From: Ustulina deusta
Taxonomy: Eukaryota > Ascomycota > Sordariomycetes > Xylariales > Xylariaceae
Reading direction: 5' to 3'
NCBI GenBank assembly: GCA_023159155.1
Contig: JAJNNX010000029.1
Location: 124,001 to 188,000 of the forward strand
DNA length: 64,000 nucleotides
The notes beneath the pieces were generated by a model, which did not search any database, was not told the DNA's origin, and saw nothing but the letters and a program-made list of their open reading frames with translations. The position numbers were made by a program, and so were the translations under genes. Shown piece after piece: positions 1 to 14,104 of the stretch (the stretch's first letter is position 1; each line of letters begins with the position of its first letter).

Positions 1-1142
1 TATGTTTATTACCCTGAAACGGGAATAGAAAGTAAAGGCCGAGATGAAGCAAGCGTGACCAAGGCTCCGTCCTCGTTCTGGTGGGCATGGTGACGTTCTC
101 TGCATTAGGTTGGAACCTCTATGTTCCTTGTGGTGGATAACGTGACTTATACGAGGCAATGGTATTCTAACCGTTGTTTTTATGTCTGTCCAAACTCTAG
201 TACAATAGGGTTAACATACTGACCGTCTAAGCTCTGCCAGAATCTCCTACTACGGAGGTTGTATTACCTTGAGCTTTAGATTCCCATCTTACTTAGTTAC
301 ATCAAAAGTGATACGGTATGAATGGAGACTTCCGCTCGGTAATAGCTTGGAATGTTGGTAGTATCTTCTCTACCATCCTCTAAACCCATTCTCGCACACC
401 ACTACACACATAAGGTCTGCTGATGACCAGTTGTCGCGCGCTTTGTGATGATATTACGACTTCATGGGCGCTCAGCTGGCACACCACTATCATGTGGTTA
501 TCTGGTTTGGTCTCGTTCAGATCTTGATAATGTGTATCAGCATGTTTAATCAAGAATATTCCGCGCGATCAGGTGGATCGTCTAATCAGTGAGTGGACAA
601 TCCCTATTCCAATGCTACAATGCCATCACTTGTAACTGCAGAGATTACTTTATGACCGGCTTCGGAGCCAGTACGTTCAGTGGCCAAACTTGGATCAATG
701 ATCAGCTCGATATCCACGCTGTCTGTGGTAATTGAGGGCTACCATCCGATTAGGGACGATGTCGGTTTTTCGCAGCACGTGAAGGTCAGGTGTAGTATCC
801 ATGGTGGCTGTCCGTGTCCAGACCAATGTCAGTCAAGGTCAACTAACCGAGAGGGGTGTGGACTTGAGTAGCATCCAGCGGAGAAGAGCACGGAGGTGTG
901 GGTGCCCGGAGGTGAGAAGGGCACTTCCGTAATCCCCGGTTGGCCCCGCACCTGGTGCCTGGGCTACCTATGCATTTGTTCCAGTTGGCGGTGTGGCTAG
1001 TGCTACACAGTGTGGAGGCTACCCGCCACCCTTACATGTACCTAGACGAACCGTTGCAGCGCCAAGCAACCCCACTCGGGCTACTGTGCATCTGTTTGTT
1101 TGCGGGGGAGACGGGATGGCACAATGTATCGTATCAGTACCG
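1..1142. other. Left flank without a supported gene
   Basis: This stretch has normal base composition and borders the retrotransposon relic. Frames of up to 75 codons are open near 680-1220, but they overlap one another, carry no recognisable domain, and one runs into the LTR. I see no RNA gene or repeat unit here. It ends at the target-site duplication of the LTR element. Confidence 0.5.
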
Positions 1143-1147
1143 CCCTT
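1143..1147. repeat. Target-site duplication, left copy (CCCTT)
   Basis: CCCTT lies directly before the TG that opens the left LTR. The same five bases follow the CA that closes the right LTR at 14349-14353. A five-base duplication is the usual LTR-retrotransposon insertion scar. Confidence 0.85.
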
Positions 1148-1391
1148 TGTTGGATTTAGTGTTATAGAGCGTACCGCATATATGTGTTTAGATCGCCTTG
1201 TCTCTTCTTGTTTCTTGTAAGTCCTGTTTTGCCTCTATAAGGTATTTATCTATAAGCTTGCTAGTAAGTATGGCCTAGCTATACTTACTAAGCTATATTG
1301 TTAAGCTATAACGTTTATATAACTAAATAATCCTGTTATTTATACCTAATTAACTCTTTTTATAGCTATTAGTTATAAGCTAAATCTAATA
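1148..1391. repeat. Left LTR of outer element
   Basis: This 244-bp repeat starts TGTTGGATTTAG and ends CTAAATCTAATA, the last bases being a decayed form of TAACA. It aligns without gaps to 14105-14348. The first ~100 bp keep their C and G, whereas the inner part is converted to A/T. Confidence 0.9.
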
Positions 1392-2229
1392 TACTTTTTT
1401 AAAAAGAGTTATTTTAGTGATTTTTTTATATATATATTACTATAGCTATAAAAGTAGTTATAAATAAATATTAAAGTATAAATAGTATATAAATAATTAG
1501 TATAGTATATAAATAACTATATAAGCTAGTTTTAAATATTATATATATTACTATGTAACTATTTAAAATATAGCATAGCAAGCTTAGTAAGCAAGAACGT
1601 TTATAAAAAAGTATGCTTTTGATTTAGTAAATAAGAATGTTTGTAAAAAAGTGCGCTTATAAGTGCAGTGTACGTAAGTTTATTTCTAGTATTACTAGAG
1701 CTTTTTTTTTTATTTTTTTTTTTCTAGCTTTTATAAAATTTTTGTAGTAAGTTTTTAGAACTAAAATATTAAATATTTTACCCCTTTGTAATAAGATCTA
1801 TATTAATTTTTTTTTTAGTTTTAATTATAAAATTATTTTTTATTAGTATATTACTAACTATTAAAAAAAAAAAAGGTATTTTTATTATAAGCTTTAAAAA
1901 ATTTTTAAATTATTTAATAAAAAGTTTGCTAATATATATAAAAAAAACTATTATAATATTTTTTTTACTTTTTTTTTGCTTAAATTATAATAGCTAATGC
2001 TTTTAATTAAGCTAGAACTTATAAATATAATATATAACTGCTTTTTAAATTAATAATTAATAAACTTATTATTAGTTTAAAATTATTATTATTAAATAAT
2101 AATAATATTTTTATGTGTTTTTTGTTTTGTTTTTTGTTTGTTATAAAGCTTTTAGCATATTATATTTTTATTATTATTATTACTACTATTATTTTTTTAA
2201 TATTTTTTTGCTAAGCTTTTATTACTACT

Positions 2230-2450
2230 ATTATTACTACTTTTAGAATAGCTGGTTTTTTATTAGCCTTGTTTAGTACTTACTGTTTGGTTTTTAGCCG
2301 GGTTATTCTAGTTATACCTGTGCTACTATTAGTTCTGCTTAGTTAAGCTTCTGGTAGCTAGGGTGCTATGCTTGCTACTATTACTTTTTATAGTTATAGC
2401 TCTGCTTTGCTTTTATAGCGAGCCGGTCCTTGCTTATAACTAATATTTTT
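2230..2450. other. Less-mutated island inside the outer retrotransposon
   Basis: In this ~220 bp stretch G and C survive much more than in the surrounding relic (for example around 2285-2310 and 2400-2435). It has no intact reading frame. It may be a piece that escaped RIP or had few susceptible CpA/TpG sites, and its parent coding region is not identifiable by eye. Confidence 0.4.
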
Positions 2451-4639
2451 AGAGATTTTTTAAAAAATATTATATTTGTAATATATTTGCAATATTTTTT
2501 AGGGTTGCTTAAATAACAACTATATTAAAATGCTTAATAATAAGTTGTAATATTTGCAGTATATTTTTAAGCATATATATAAGTTTTTATAAATAAGCTT
2601 TTTAATAATTAATAATAAATATTAATTATAAATAGCCTTATTAATATTAAGCTTTATATTTATTATTTTTAGGATATTTTTATAAAAAGCGTTAGTAATA
2701 TTACTATTTAAGCTTTATGGACTATAGTCCGTACTATATTGTTTTTTTATTGCTTAAAAAAAAAAATGTTTTTTATAAGTTTTTTGCTACTTTATAGTAG
2801 GATTAGTGCTTTTTAAAATAGTTAAGTTTTTATATTATTAGTTCTAAAGCTTTTTAAATATATAAAAATATTTTATAATCTTTTTATTAATATATTATAA
2901 ATTTATAACTTATGCTTAAATAATATTTAAACGTTTTATTTTATAAATTTTTTTCTAAATAATAAGTTTTTAATTTTTTTTTAAAAAACTAATATATTTT
3001 ACTAAGTTTTTTAGTTATATTTAAAAAACTTATATAATCTAAGCTATTTTAAAAAAATTATTTATTTTAATATAAATAAAGCTTTTATACGTTTATTAGT
3101 AATTATATTATTAATAAATATATATTTTATTATAATAGTTTTATTTTTAATTTTTTAGCGTAGTTAGTAGTTATAAATATTAATATATTATAGTTTAATA
3201 TATAATAAAGCTATTTTTTTATAACAAACTTTATAGTTTGCTAATTATTATATTATATTTATATTTGCTAATTTTATAGTCCTACTCCAAGCTTATTAAT
3301 AAGCTAGTTAATAAATATTATTTTTTTAGCTATTTGAGCTAAAGCTAAAAGTTTTATTTTAGTTATAAATATAGTAACTATATTTTATTTATTAGCTTAC
3401 TAACAGATTATTTTTTTAAAAAGCTTTATAATATAAGCTTAAAAGCTTTTTTAATTAAAAGTATTATTTATAAAAAATATATTACTAACTACTATAAAGT
3501 TATTTTTATTTCTAAATTATAATATATAGTACTATATAAAAAATAAATATAATAAAAGCTTATTAGTAGTTTAGTAGTGCTTAAAAAAAGATTATAATTA
3601 AATTATATAAGCTTAAAAATTTTAAACGCTATATTTAAACATATTATTATTATAATATATAAAATTAACTATATTTTTTGCTAATAATGCTTAATATTAA
3701 CAAGTATAAAGATCTTTTTATATAAAAAAAGCTTTTAAATTTTTATTAGGGTAGTTATATAAGTTATAGCTATAATGTTTTATAGTTTAGTGATTTTTTT
3801 AATATAAAAGGCCTATAAAAGCTAAAAAAAGCTTTTTTTTTTGTTTCTGATTATTTTAACGCCTAGGAACTATTATAGGTTTTTACCCCTAGTAAAGTTA
3901 TAATATATTTTAAGTGTAGCAATTGTTTTATTTATAGTTTTTTAGCTTTTTTGTTTATATGCTATAACTATATTATTAATATATATAAATAAAAATATAC
4001 CTTTTAAGGAATAATAGCAAGGTTTATAAAGTATTAGCTTAAAGCTTATTTTTTATAATAACTTAGTAAGCTTTTTTTATTATAGTAAAAAAGATTTTTA
4101 GAGTTTATATAAGGCTTATAGTAGTTTAACCATAATATTTAGCTTTTAGTAACCTAGAAATATATATATATAGATTTCTTTATTTAATTTAATATTTATA
4201 AAAGTATTTATAACGTTATATTACTTAAGTTCTAGGTTAAACTTAGTAGTAATAACTATTAATATTCTAAAAGATTTCTTTGCTAGTATACTAGTATAAA
4301 TATTCTTTTAGTTATTATTTAGCTACTAATTTTTTTATACTACTAGATAAACTTTATATTTTTTATAGTACTTATATTTATTAAACTTATAAATATAAAC
4401 CTATATATAATCTAAAGTAATCTTTTTTTATAAAAAGCTTTTAAGTACTTTTTTTTAGGTACTTATTTTTTTATAGCTTTATAAATAAATAAGTTCTGCT
4501 TGCTTAAAATAATTTTTTAATAAATAATTTATAAGATCTTTATACTATTTTAATAGTTATAATAAATCTTATTAATATATATATATTTTTTTTAGTTTAA
4601 AAAAGTTTATAATTAAGCTTTTAAATAGCTAATATTTAA

Positions 4640-4960
4640 CTTAAAAGCTTTTTTTTTTTTACTAGTAAAACTTTTAATAAGATTTATTAGCTATAATTAG
4701 TTATATAATAGCTAATAAACTCTTTTAAAGGCTTTTTTTTTTTATTAATAAAGCTTTTAATAAGATTTAATAATTATAATTAGGTATATAATAAATAATA
4801 AGCTTTTTTAAAAGTTTTTTTTTTTTACTAGTAAAGCTTTTAATAAAATTTAATAACTATAATTAATTATATAATAGTTAATAAGTTTTTTTAAAAGCTT
4901 TTTTTTTTTATTAATAAAACTTTTAATAAAATTTAATAGCTATAATTAATTATAATAAAT
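4640..4960. repeat. 83-bp tandem repeat, about 3.8 copies
   Basis: A unit that includes a T-run, then A(C/T)TA(G/A)TAAA(A/G)CTTTTAATAA, recurs with starts at 4661, 4744, 4827 and 4910, an exact 83-bp period. Copies differ mostly by C/T and G/A changes. The array lies within the left arm of the outer retrotransposon. Because 83 is not a multiple of three, it is unlikely to be a protein repeat unless indels occurred. Confidence 0.8.
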
Positions 4961-5933
4961 TTTTAAAAAACTTTTTAGTAATTTAACTTTTTTATTTTTA
5001 ATTATTAATTTATTATTAATAATTATTATTTTTTATAATTTAGCCGTATTAAAGCTAGTTATTTAATAAGCTATAGTTAGAACACTAAAAATTAACTTAA
5101 TAAAAGCTTAGTATTAATTATTAGGCGGCTTTTTATTTAGGCTTAGATTTAGCAATTTAGCTTGTAGTATTACTAAATATAGCAAGGCAGCTTTTAGACT
5201 TTATAATAATATTAGTAATCCAAAAGCGAACTATAAATCGGTATAAAAATAAAAGTTTTAATAGAGAGCTTTTGTTTTTTTTTTATAAGCTTGTTTTTGT
5301 TAGAATTCTTTTTAGACTTAGATTTATTAGCATTTTTAGTATTGCTTTTTAAAAATTAACTAACAAGCTTATTATTTTTTTGTTTATTAGTTATATTTTT
5401 TTTAAAATTAAAAGCATTTTAATAACTAATACTATTTATTAATACTTTATATATTTTTAAATTTATTTTTATTATTATTAAAGAACTTATTTTTATTAAA
5501 AACTATATTTTTTATTATTATAATTTTATTCTTTTTAAAAAACTAGATATAGTAAGTATTAGTAAACTAGTAGCTTATTAAATAACTTATTTAAACCTTA
5601 AAGTTAAGCTTTTTATATTTTTATTTTTTAAGCTTGGCTTTAGTAGTTATAACAAATGTTATATACTTAAATATTTTTAAATAAAATATATAAAATGTTT
5701 GATTATAGCTAACAAGCCTTTATAAGTAATCAAAATATAAATAGAATTTTTTATATAAAGCGTGCTAATAATTAACTTGCTTAAATATCTAGTTATATAA
5801 ATATACTATTATTCGAACTATTTTAAACTAAAAAAAAATAGAAAGCTTATAACTATTATATATTAAGCTTGCTTAATATTTAATAATATTTTTTATTTTT
5901 TTAACTACTTTATTAAGATTTTAAGTATTGTTA

Positions 5934-5938
5934 TAATT
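5934..5938. repeat. Target-site duplication of nested element, left copy (AGTAT)
   Basis: AGTAT precedes the TGTTATAATTAG start of the nested LTR. The matching right copy at 11803-11807 reads AATAT, a single G-to-A change compatible with RIP. Confidence 0.6.
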
Positions 5939-6167
5939 AGTCAAATAAAGCTTCCACAGCTAGTTTATTAATACTATAAATAAAGACTTTAAGCTAAAAA
6001 AAAAAAAAAAAAAAAAGAAAGAAATTAGAGTTTATAAAGTAGGTAGATATAGACTTTATATATATAGCTATAGAATTATAGGTTAGTCCGTGCATAGATT
6101 TTTTATTTTATTACTATATAGGTCTAAAGTTTTTATAAGTTTTGCTAAAACTATATTAATTATTATA
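5939..6167. repeat. Left LTR of nested element
   Basis: This 229-bp copy begins TGTTATAATTAG and includes an A-run of about 23 bases followed by a conserved block with GTAGGTAGATATAGACT. It aligns to 11567-11802. Differences are almost all C/T or G/A plus length changes in the A-run. Confidence 0.85.
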
Positions 6168-9100
6168 CTACTTTTTTTTAAAACCAAAAGTTTAAATATA
6201 GTTTTAATTTAAAGTTATTAATAATATTAAGTTTATATAATGTTTTTATATTATACTGCTTTATTATTATTTTTATAGTTATTTATAAATTTATTAGCTA
6301 CTACTATATATATTTATTTTTATAATTTTACTAAAAATCTAAAAGCTTTTTTATAAATTTTATAAAATTAGTTAAGCTTAATTAGCATATTTTTATAATT
6401 TTAAGCTATATACTAAATATTATTAGAATTATAGCTTTTTTAAATAATTTAGTATTATAGCTTTTTATTTTTTTTATATATTTTTAATTGTTTAATTTGT
6501 TTAACTTTAAATTTTATTTTATTATTAATATTTTTAACTAAAAGTAATAATTAAATTTATTAAAATAAAAAGTTATTATTTGCTTTTTATAATTAGTTAA
6601 TATAAAATAAATTCTTTATTTTATAAAAATTAAATAAATTAAAAATATAACTAAATTTTAATTTTTTTAAAATCTTAAAAAGTCCAATTAACTAAAAGTT
6701 TAATCTAATAGTTAGTACTTATATTACAAAGCTTTTTTTTTTTTAAAAATTTTATTTTTTATTTTAAAATTTATTAAGCGTTTTTTTTTATTAGCTTATA
6801 GCTTATATTATTTTTATATAAAAGTTGCTATATTATATATTATTTTTTTAAATATTTTAAGTTTAGCAAACTAATTCAAGCGCTTATTGTTTAGTATTAA
6901 AATTTATAATAGTTTTATTAATATTTATTATTAAAAAGTTTTATGTTTTAATTTTTATTATTATTTTTAGTAATAATATATTAATTAATAAATATTACAA
7001 AAAATTATATATAAAGTTTAAAATAAAAAAATAAATATTTTAATTATTTTAGTATTTATTAATATAAAAATAAAATTATTAATTTAATTCCTAATTAGTT
7101 AATTTTATTGCTTTTTAAGTCTAAAAGTAATAAGTACTATTAAAGCAGTACTTAGTGCTTATAAAACTATTAATTATTACTATAAATTTAAAAATAAATA
7201 GTTCTATATTATTTAATATTTATATATCTAATATATTAAAAAATCTATATAAATTCTTATAGTATTATATAACTAGTAATTCTATAATATTTATTTTTTT
7301 ACTAAGTAAAGTTATAATTAAACAACTAAACTTATTTATAAATATTTATATATAGTTATAATTTTATTAGTTAAATAATATATTTTTATTATTTATTACT
7401 ATATATTGCTATACTGCAGCTAATATAAACAATAAATAAAAAAAGCCAGAAATTTTGTTTTATAATATTTTGTTTTTTTTATAGTTATAATAATTATATA
7501 TATATTATTTATAATTATATTTTAAATAAAGCTAATAATATTTTTGTTCTAATATTTTAATTGTTTTATATTAATTTTAATATATAATAATTAAAAATAT
7601 ATAAGCTTTTTAAATTAAAGCTATATAAAAAAAATAGTTCTATTTAAAATAATTTTAAATATATATAGTTTTTTATTTTTATTTTTTAGATTTTATAGCT
7701 AGTTTTTTTATTTAATTAGGTTTATTAAGTTAATTTTTTAAAAAATATTAAATAATAAATTTATAATTAATATAAAACCTAGTATTTTATTAAATAAAAC
7801 TAATACTATTATTTTTTTTTTAACTTTTTTAGTTTTAATTATAAAAAGCTTAGCTATTTTTTTTAATAAAATATTAATTATTATATTTTTTTATTTTAGT
7901 TAATATTAAAAAATAATATTAAAGTTTAATAAAAAATTAGCTTAATATATTTATTATATTAATAAAATCTATTTATTTAAAAAATATAATAAAACTTAAT
8001 AATTAGTTATTATAAAAAACTTAGTTTTAATAAGCTTTAAGTAATAATATTTTAAAATTTATATTATTACTAAAAATTTATAGTTTTAAATTAAATAAGC
8101 TTATTTAGTTAGTATTATTATTTTAAAAAAATATTTTATAAGTTTTTAAGTTATATTTTTTTATTACTATTAAATAATTTTTTTTTTTATATTATATAAA
8201 ATATTTATTTTTATTTATATTAGTTAGCTAGGCTTAAAAAAAGCTAAAACAAATATTTTATATATTAATAGTTTTATATATTCAAAAGCTTATTTTTGTT
8301 TTAGTTCTATTATAAACAGCTTATTTTTTTTTAATAGTTAATTTAAAAAAATAGTATTTTTATTAATATAATAAATAAATATATAAATATAATTATAAAA
8401 CTTAAAAAATAACTAGATTAATTTAATATTTTTAAAATTATTAAAATTTTAATTTAGAATTGTTTAGATTTTTATAAAATTAATTCTAACCTTAACTTTA
8501 GCTTTTATAATTATTTTTAAATAATTAATAATAAATATATTAAAACAAAATTTTTTAATATTTTTTTAATATTTAGCTTAATATAAATAATAAATTATTT
8601 TTTTATAATAAGTTTAGTATTATTTTTTAGTTTTAAAATAAATTAAAAAATTATTTATATAAATATTTATAAATTTATTTAAAAGTTTTTAAATTTATAT
8701 ATTAATAAAAACTTGCTACTAAATAGGTTTTATTTTTAAACTAAATAGTAAAACTTTTTATTAAAATATTTTTTTATAAGTTTAAAAAAAAATAAAATAA
8801 TATAATTTTATAATTAATAATATTTAGTTTTATAAAATAAATAATATTATAATAATTAAATATAATATTATTAATATTTAAAGCTAATATAATTTAGTTT
8901 TTTAAATATATATTTTTTTATTAATAATTAATTATAAATTTATATTTTATTTAATAAAGTTTTTAACTAGTAATTTATTTATAAACTTTTTTTTAAATAA
9001 AATAAATTATATAAATATTTAATATTAATAAAGTTTAAAAGTATATTTTTTATTATTAAGTTTTAGTACTATATTAAATCCTAGTTATAATAGTAGTAAA

Positions 9101-11566
9101 ATTTTAGATTTTTTTTTTAAAAAAAATCTTTTTAAATATAATAATTAAAAAAATAAAAGATTTTATATTAATTTTATATATTTAAAGTTTTTTTTTTTAA
9201 AAAATAAGATTAGTTTATTATTAAAAATCTTTTATAGTACTACTTAATTAATTTAAGTTTTTTTTTTTTATAAAATATTAATTACTTTTAAGTTTTTTTT
9301 AAATAGTTTAGTATAGTTATTTTTAATTATTATAAACTTAATTATAATAAGCTTTTTTAAAATCTTTTTAGTTAGTTATTTTTATTTATTTTAATAAAAA
9401 TAATTTTAAAAGTTTTATATAATTTTTTTAATAGTAGTTTAGTTTTTTTTTTTAAAAAATTATTATATAAACTTTTTTTATTTTAGGTTTAAAAATCTTA
9501 ATTTTTTTTTATGTTTTTTTAGTTTTAGTTGTTCTTAAACTAATTATTTTATTTTGAAAAAATTGTTTTAATATTTAATAATATTTTTTTAATATTTAAT
9601 TATATTAATTAGTATTTTTTTATATTTTAGGGTTTATATTTTATTATTTATAATTAAAAAGTTTAATTATAATTATTAGTAAAAATTAAACTAATAAAAA
9701 TAAATTATTTAATTAAATTAATTATTATTTTTAAGTTTTTATTAAAATATTTTATTTTATTAATTATTTAATATTAATAATAATATTATAACTAAAATTA
9801 ATAACTTAAAATATTTAGTTTTTAAATTATTAATTATTAATTTTTATAATATATATTAAATATTTATAAATTTTACTAACTATTTTATTTTAGTAGTTAT
9901 AAAACTTTTAAAGTTTAATTAAACAAATTATTTTTATTTTTAATTATTATTTAATTTATTATATAAACTTATAATTAATTATTAAAAAAATATAAGCTTT
10001 AGTATTATATAAAACTAAAGTTTTTATTTTAATATTATTAACTTATAATTAAATAAATATTTTAAAAATAATTAATTTATTTTAGCTATATATTTTAATT
10101 AAAATAAATTAAATAAACTATTAAAACTATTTTTATTATAGCTTTTTTTTGCTAGCTAAACACTTAAAATTTTAAACTTTTAATTAAAACAATTAATTAA
10201 TATATATATATTTTTTTTTTATAAATAAAACAAGTCTTATTATTTTAATAAGTTTTTTTTTTTTTATAATTAATGCTTATTTTAATTATTTTAAAATAAA
10301 TATTTTAAAACTTTTAAAATTAATTAAAAATTAATAAATAAATTTATTAAAAGTTTAATTATTTAAATTAGATTTTTGCTTAATTAAATTAATAAGTTTA
10401 ATTTATTAATAATTTTTATAAGCTTATTTAATATTATATATTAATTTAATAATTTTATTAATAAATAATTTATAAAAAATATTTAAATTTATAAAAGTTT
10501 TATATAAATTTTTTTTTAAATTTATATAAAAATAGTTTTATAATTTATATTTTTATTATAATTTTATAAATTAATATTTTTAAACTAAACTATTAAATAT
10601 AAAAATAAATTTATTAATATTTTTATTAGTTTTATATATATAAACTTAAAATATTTTATAAATAATAACTACTTAATTAAAATTATAATAAATTATTAAT
10701 AAAGCTTAAATTATTTTAATAATATTACTAAATAATTTTTTAATTAAATAAAAATATATTTTTATTAATTTTTTAATATATTTTTTTAATTAGCTTATAA
10801 TATACTAAAATTAACTATTTTTTTTTAGCTTTTTTATTAATTTATAAATCTAATTATTAAATAAAGTTTTATTTTTTATAAACTTACTAAGATTAATTTT
10901 TTATATTTTAGTTTTTTTAATATAAATAAAATTTAAAATTAATATTTTTAAATATGTTTTTTATTATTAAATTATAATTATTTTTTAAAAATATTAAAAT
11001 AAACATATTAAAAAATTAATGTTTTACTTTTTTTATTTATTAAAAAAGTTCTATTAAAATTAATATAAAGTTATAAGCTTATATAGCTATAATATTTAGT
11101 ACTATATTTTTAAATATATTATTTATTTTAAATTATTTTAGTTCTAGTTTAGATTTTATTTTTTTAAGTTTTAATTTTATTTTTTTTTTAGATTTCTTTT
11201 TAAGTATTAGTTTGTTTAAAACGTTTATAAAAAAATCTAGTGCTTAATTTTTTTTTTAAATTATTTAATAGTAAAAAACTAGCTATACTTAAAAATTAAA
11301 ATTATTTTAATTATTTAAAAACTAAAAATAAAATAAAATTATTTAAAATTAAGTTTTTTATAAATTATTAGTTTTTAAATAATATAAAAATTAAAAATTT
11401 TATTAAAGTTATATTAAAGTTAGATTTATATTATAAAATATATAATTTTTTATATTAAATATATAACTAAAAAAAAAAGCTTATTTATATTTTATTAACT
11501 ATAATAAAATAAAAAATATATATTTATTAAATATTTATTAATAAATAATTAATAAGCTTAAAGTAG

Positions 11567-11802
11567 TATTATAATTAATTAAGTAAAACTTTTATAGCTA
11601 GTTTATTAATATTATAAACAAAGATTTTAAGCTAAAAAATAAAAAAAAAAATAAAAAAATTAAAGTTTATAAAGTAGGTAGATATAGACTCTATATATAT
11701 AGCTGCAGAATTATAGGTTAGTTTATGTATAGATTTTTTATTTTATTACTATATAGGTTTGGAGTCCTTGCAAGTTTTACTAAAACTATACTAACTATTA
11801 TA
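11567..11802. repeat. Right LTR of nested element
   Basis: This 236-bp copy begins TATTATAATTAA (decayed TGTTATAATTAG) and ends CTAACTATTATA. It shares the GTAGGTAGATATAGACT block with the left copy and is followed by the decayed duplication AATAT. Confidence 0.85.
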
Positions 11803-14104
11803 AATATATAGTAGTAAAATTTTAAAGTTTATTTTATAAATTTATTTTATAGCTATTATTAAACATATAGTTTTTTAATTATTACTAGTATTCTTATTAT
11901 TATATTTTATAACTTTTATTTTATTATTATAATATGTTTAAATATATTAAATCTAATATTTAAAAACTTTTTAAATAATACTAGTATATTTATTATTAAT
12001 ATAATAGTTTTAGGTATAGCTTAAGTATTGATTAATAATTAGTATAATATGTTATAAGTGCTTATTTTTATTAAAAGTATTAAATTTATAAAAATTAACT
12101 ATTAATTAAGTATTAATTTTTATAATTTTTAAACAAATATTTTATATTATTTTATAGCAAGCTTTAGATTTATTATATACTATATAATTTATAGTTTAGA
12201 TCTTATTATTAAAATATAAAATAATTTTTGTTTTTTTTATATAATTAAGCAACTATTTTAAAAGTTTAAAATTTATATATTTTAAACGTTAGTATTACTT
12301 ATAAAAGCTAGCTTAAGATCTAGAGCGCTTTATATAAAAATTTAGCATATTTTTTTATATATAGAATACCTGTTTAGTTAGATGTTCTAAAAAATATTCT
12401 ATAATATATTAGCTATATATTTAAATTAAAAAATATAAGGGCTTTCTTTATTAATATTTTAAAAGATTAGATTTAGGTTTATTATTTTAATATATACCTA
12501 TTTAGTTTAGAACTTATAAAAAAACTAGATTAGTAGTTATATCTAAGCAAAAAGCAACGTTATATAACTAATATATAACTATACTTTTTAAGCCCCGAGC
12601 CTTAATATTAATTTTATTATAGCTATATATATAGATTGTACTATTTTTTACTAATATTATATTATTTAGGTTAGTATTTTTTAAATATATAAAGCAATAT
12701 ATTTAATTAAATATATAAATAGTTAATCTAGAGTTTATTATAGCTAAGTTATATAGTTTATATATTTTAGCAAGCTTTTGGTTAATAATAAACAAGTTTA
12801 CTACTTTTGCTATAAAAGGTTTTAAGAGTTAATTATTCCGAAGGTTATTTTTTAAAACTTTGAATTGTTTTTTTTTTTTTTGTTGCTTTTGCGCTTTTTT
12901 TACTGCTTGTTTAATATTTTTTTTATTTGCTATATATATTTTAGCTATTTTATTAATGCTTTAATTAAATTTTTAGCTTTTTAGTTAAAGCTTTATAAAT
13001 ATAAACTAGTAGCTTAATATATAGTAATAACTATAGTATATAATATAGTTCTTTATATTTAGGTTTTTTTTTTTAGCTTTAGTTCTTATATTAGTACAAA
13101 AGCGCTTAATAAAAATATTTTTAGAGCTTTTTTTTTAATTGTTTTAATAATTTTTATAACTATTATTAATTTAGCATTATTAGTAACTTTTATAATTTTA
13201 ATAATTTTATTTAAAGTAATCTTTTTTTTAATTATTTATAAAATTATTTAAGTTGTTTTAATTATTAAAAAGTTTAAAAGTATTAAAAGTATTTTTTTTA
13301 ATAATTTTTTTAAAAATATAAGTTATATTTAGAATTATAGCTTTTTAATATAGTTTAGTAGTAATAATTTAATATTATAATAAATATTTTAAAAAAAAAT
13401 AACTTAAACTAAATAAATATTTTATAAAGCTTTTTTTAAGTTAGTAATAAACTTAAATAAATTTATTGTTTTAGTATTCTTTAAATAAGCTTTAAAAACT
13501 TTATTAAGCTACTTGTTTGTTTATTTAGTTAGGTTTTTAATAGGTTTTCTAACTATAAAATTAATAAAAGCTTTATATTTTAATTTATATTTAAACTTTA
13601 AAGCATATTAAGTTATATTTTTAAACTTTTTAAAATTATTATATTATTTATTAATTGTTTGGTTAGTTTTTATTTATATTAAGCGGTAGTTTAAATAAAC
13701 TATTTTATATATTTATTTAGCAAGCTTAATAAGTTTAGTTTAGTAGTTAATATAATATTTAAAAATAGTTTTGTAGTATTATTTAACGTTTTAATATAAC
13801 GCTTTTTTAATAACTATTAATTTTATATATATTATAATATTAAAACTAGCAGCTTTAATAAAAAAGAAATTGTTTATTAATAATACGTTTAGTAACTAAA
13901 GCTATAAAGTTTGCTTTTTTTCTAGAACTATATATTTTTAAAAATTATAGTTATAAACGCTAATAATAAAGTTTTTTTTTATAACAGGAAATCTTTTAAA
14001 AAATTAAACATAATAATATATTATTTAAATATAATAATAATTTTTATATATTTCCGGCTAAAAATCGCTTATAATAAAATATAAAAATTAATAAAATTTT
14101 TAAT

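Larger units (their letters stand above)
5939..11802. mobile_element. Nested RIP-degraded LTR retrotransposon
   Basis: A second pair of direct repeats (5939-6167 and 11567-11802) encloses 5.4 kb of extremely AT-rich sequence inside the outer element. Total length is 5,864 bp, the size of a compact LTR retrotransposon. The interior is stop-ridden, and I could not read conserved retroelement motifs. The insertion must post-date the outer element. Its superfamily and direction are unresolved. Confidence 0.82.

Noticed and set aside
680..1220. Overlapping plus-strand frames of 63-75 codons near the left LTR
   Set aside because: They overlap in two registers, have no domain, and one runs into the LTR; probably chance or cryptic repeat sequence.
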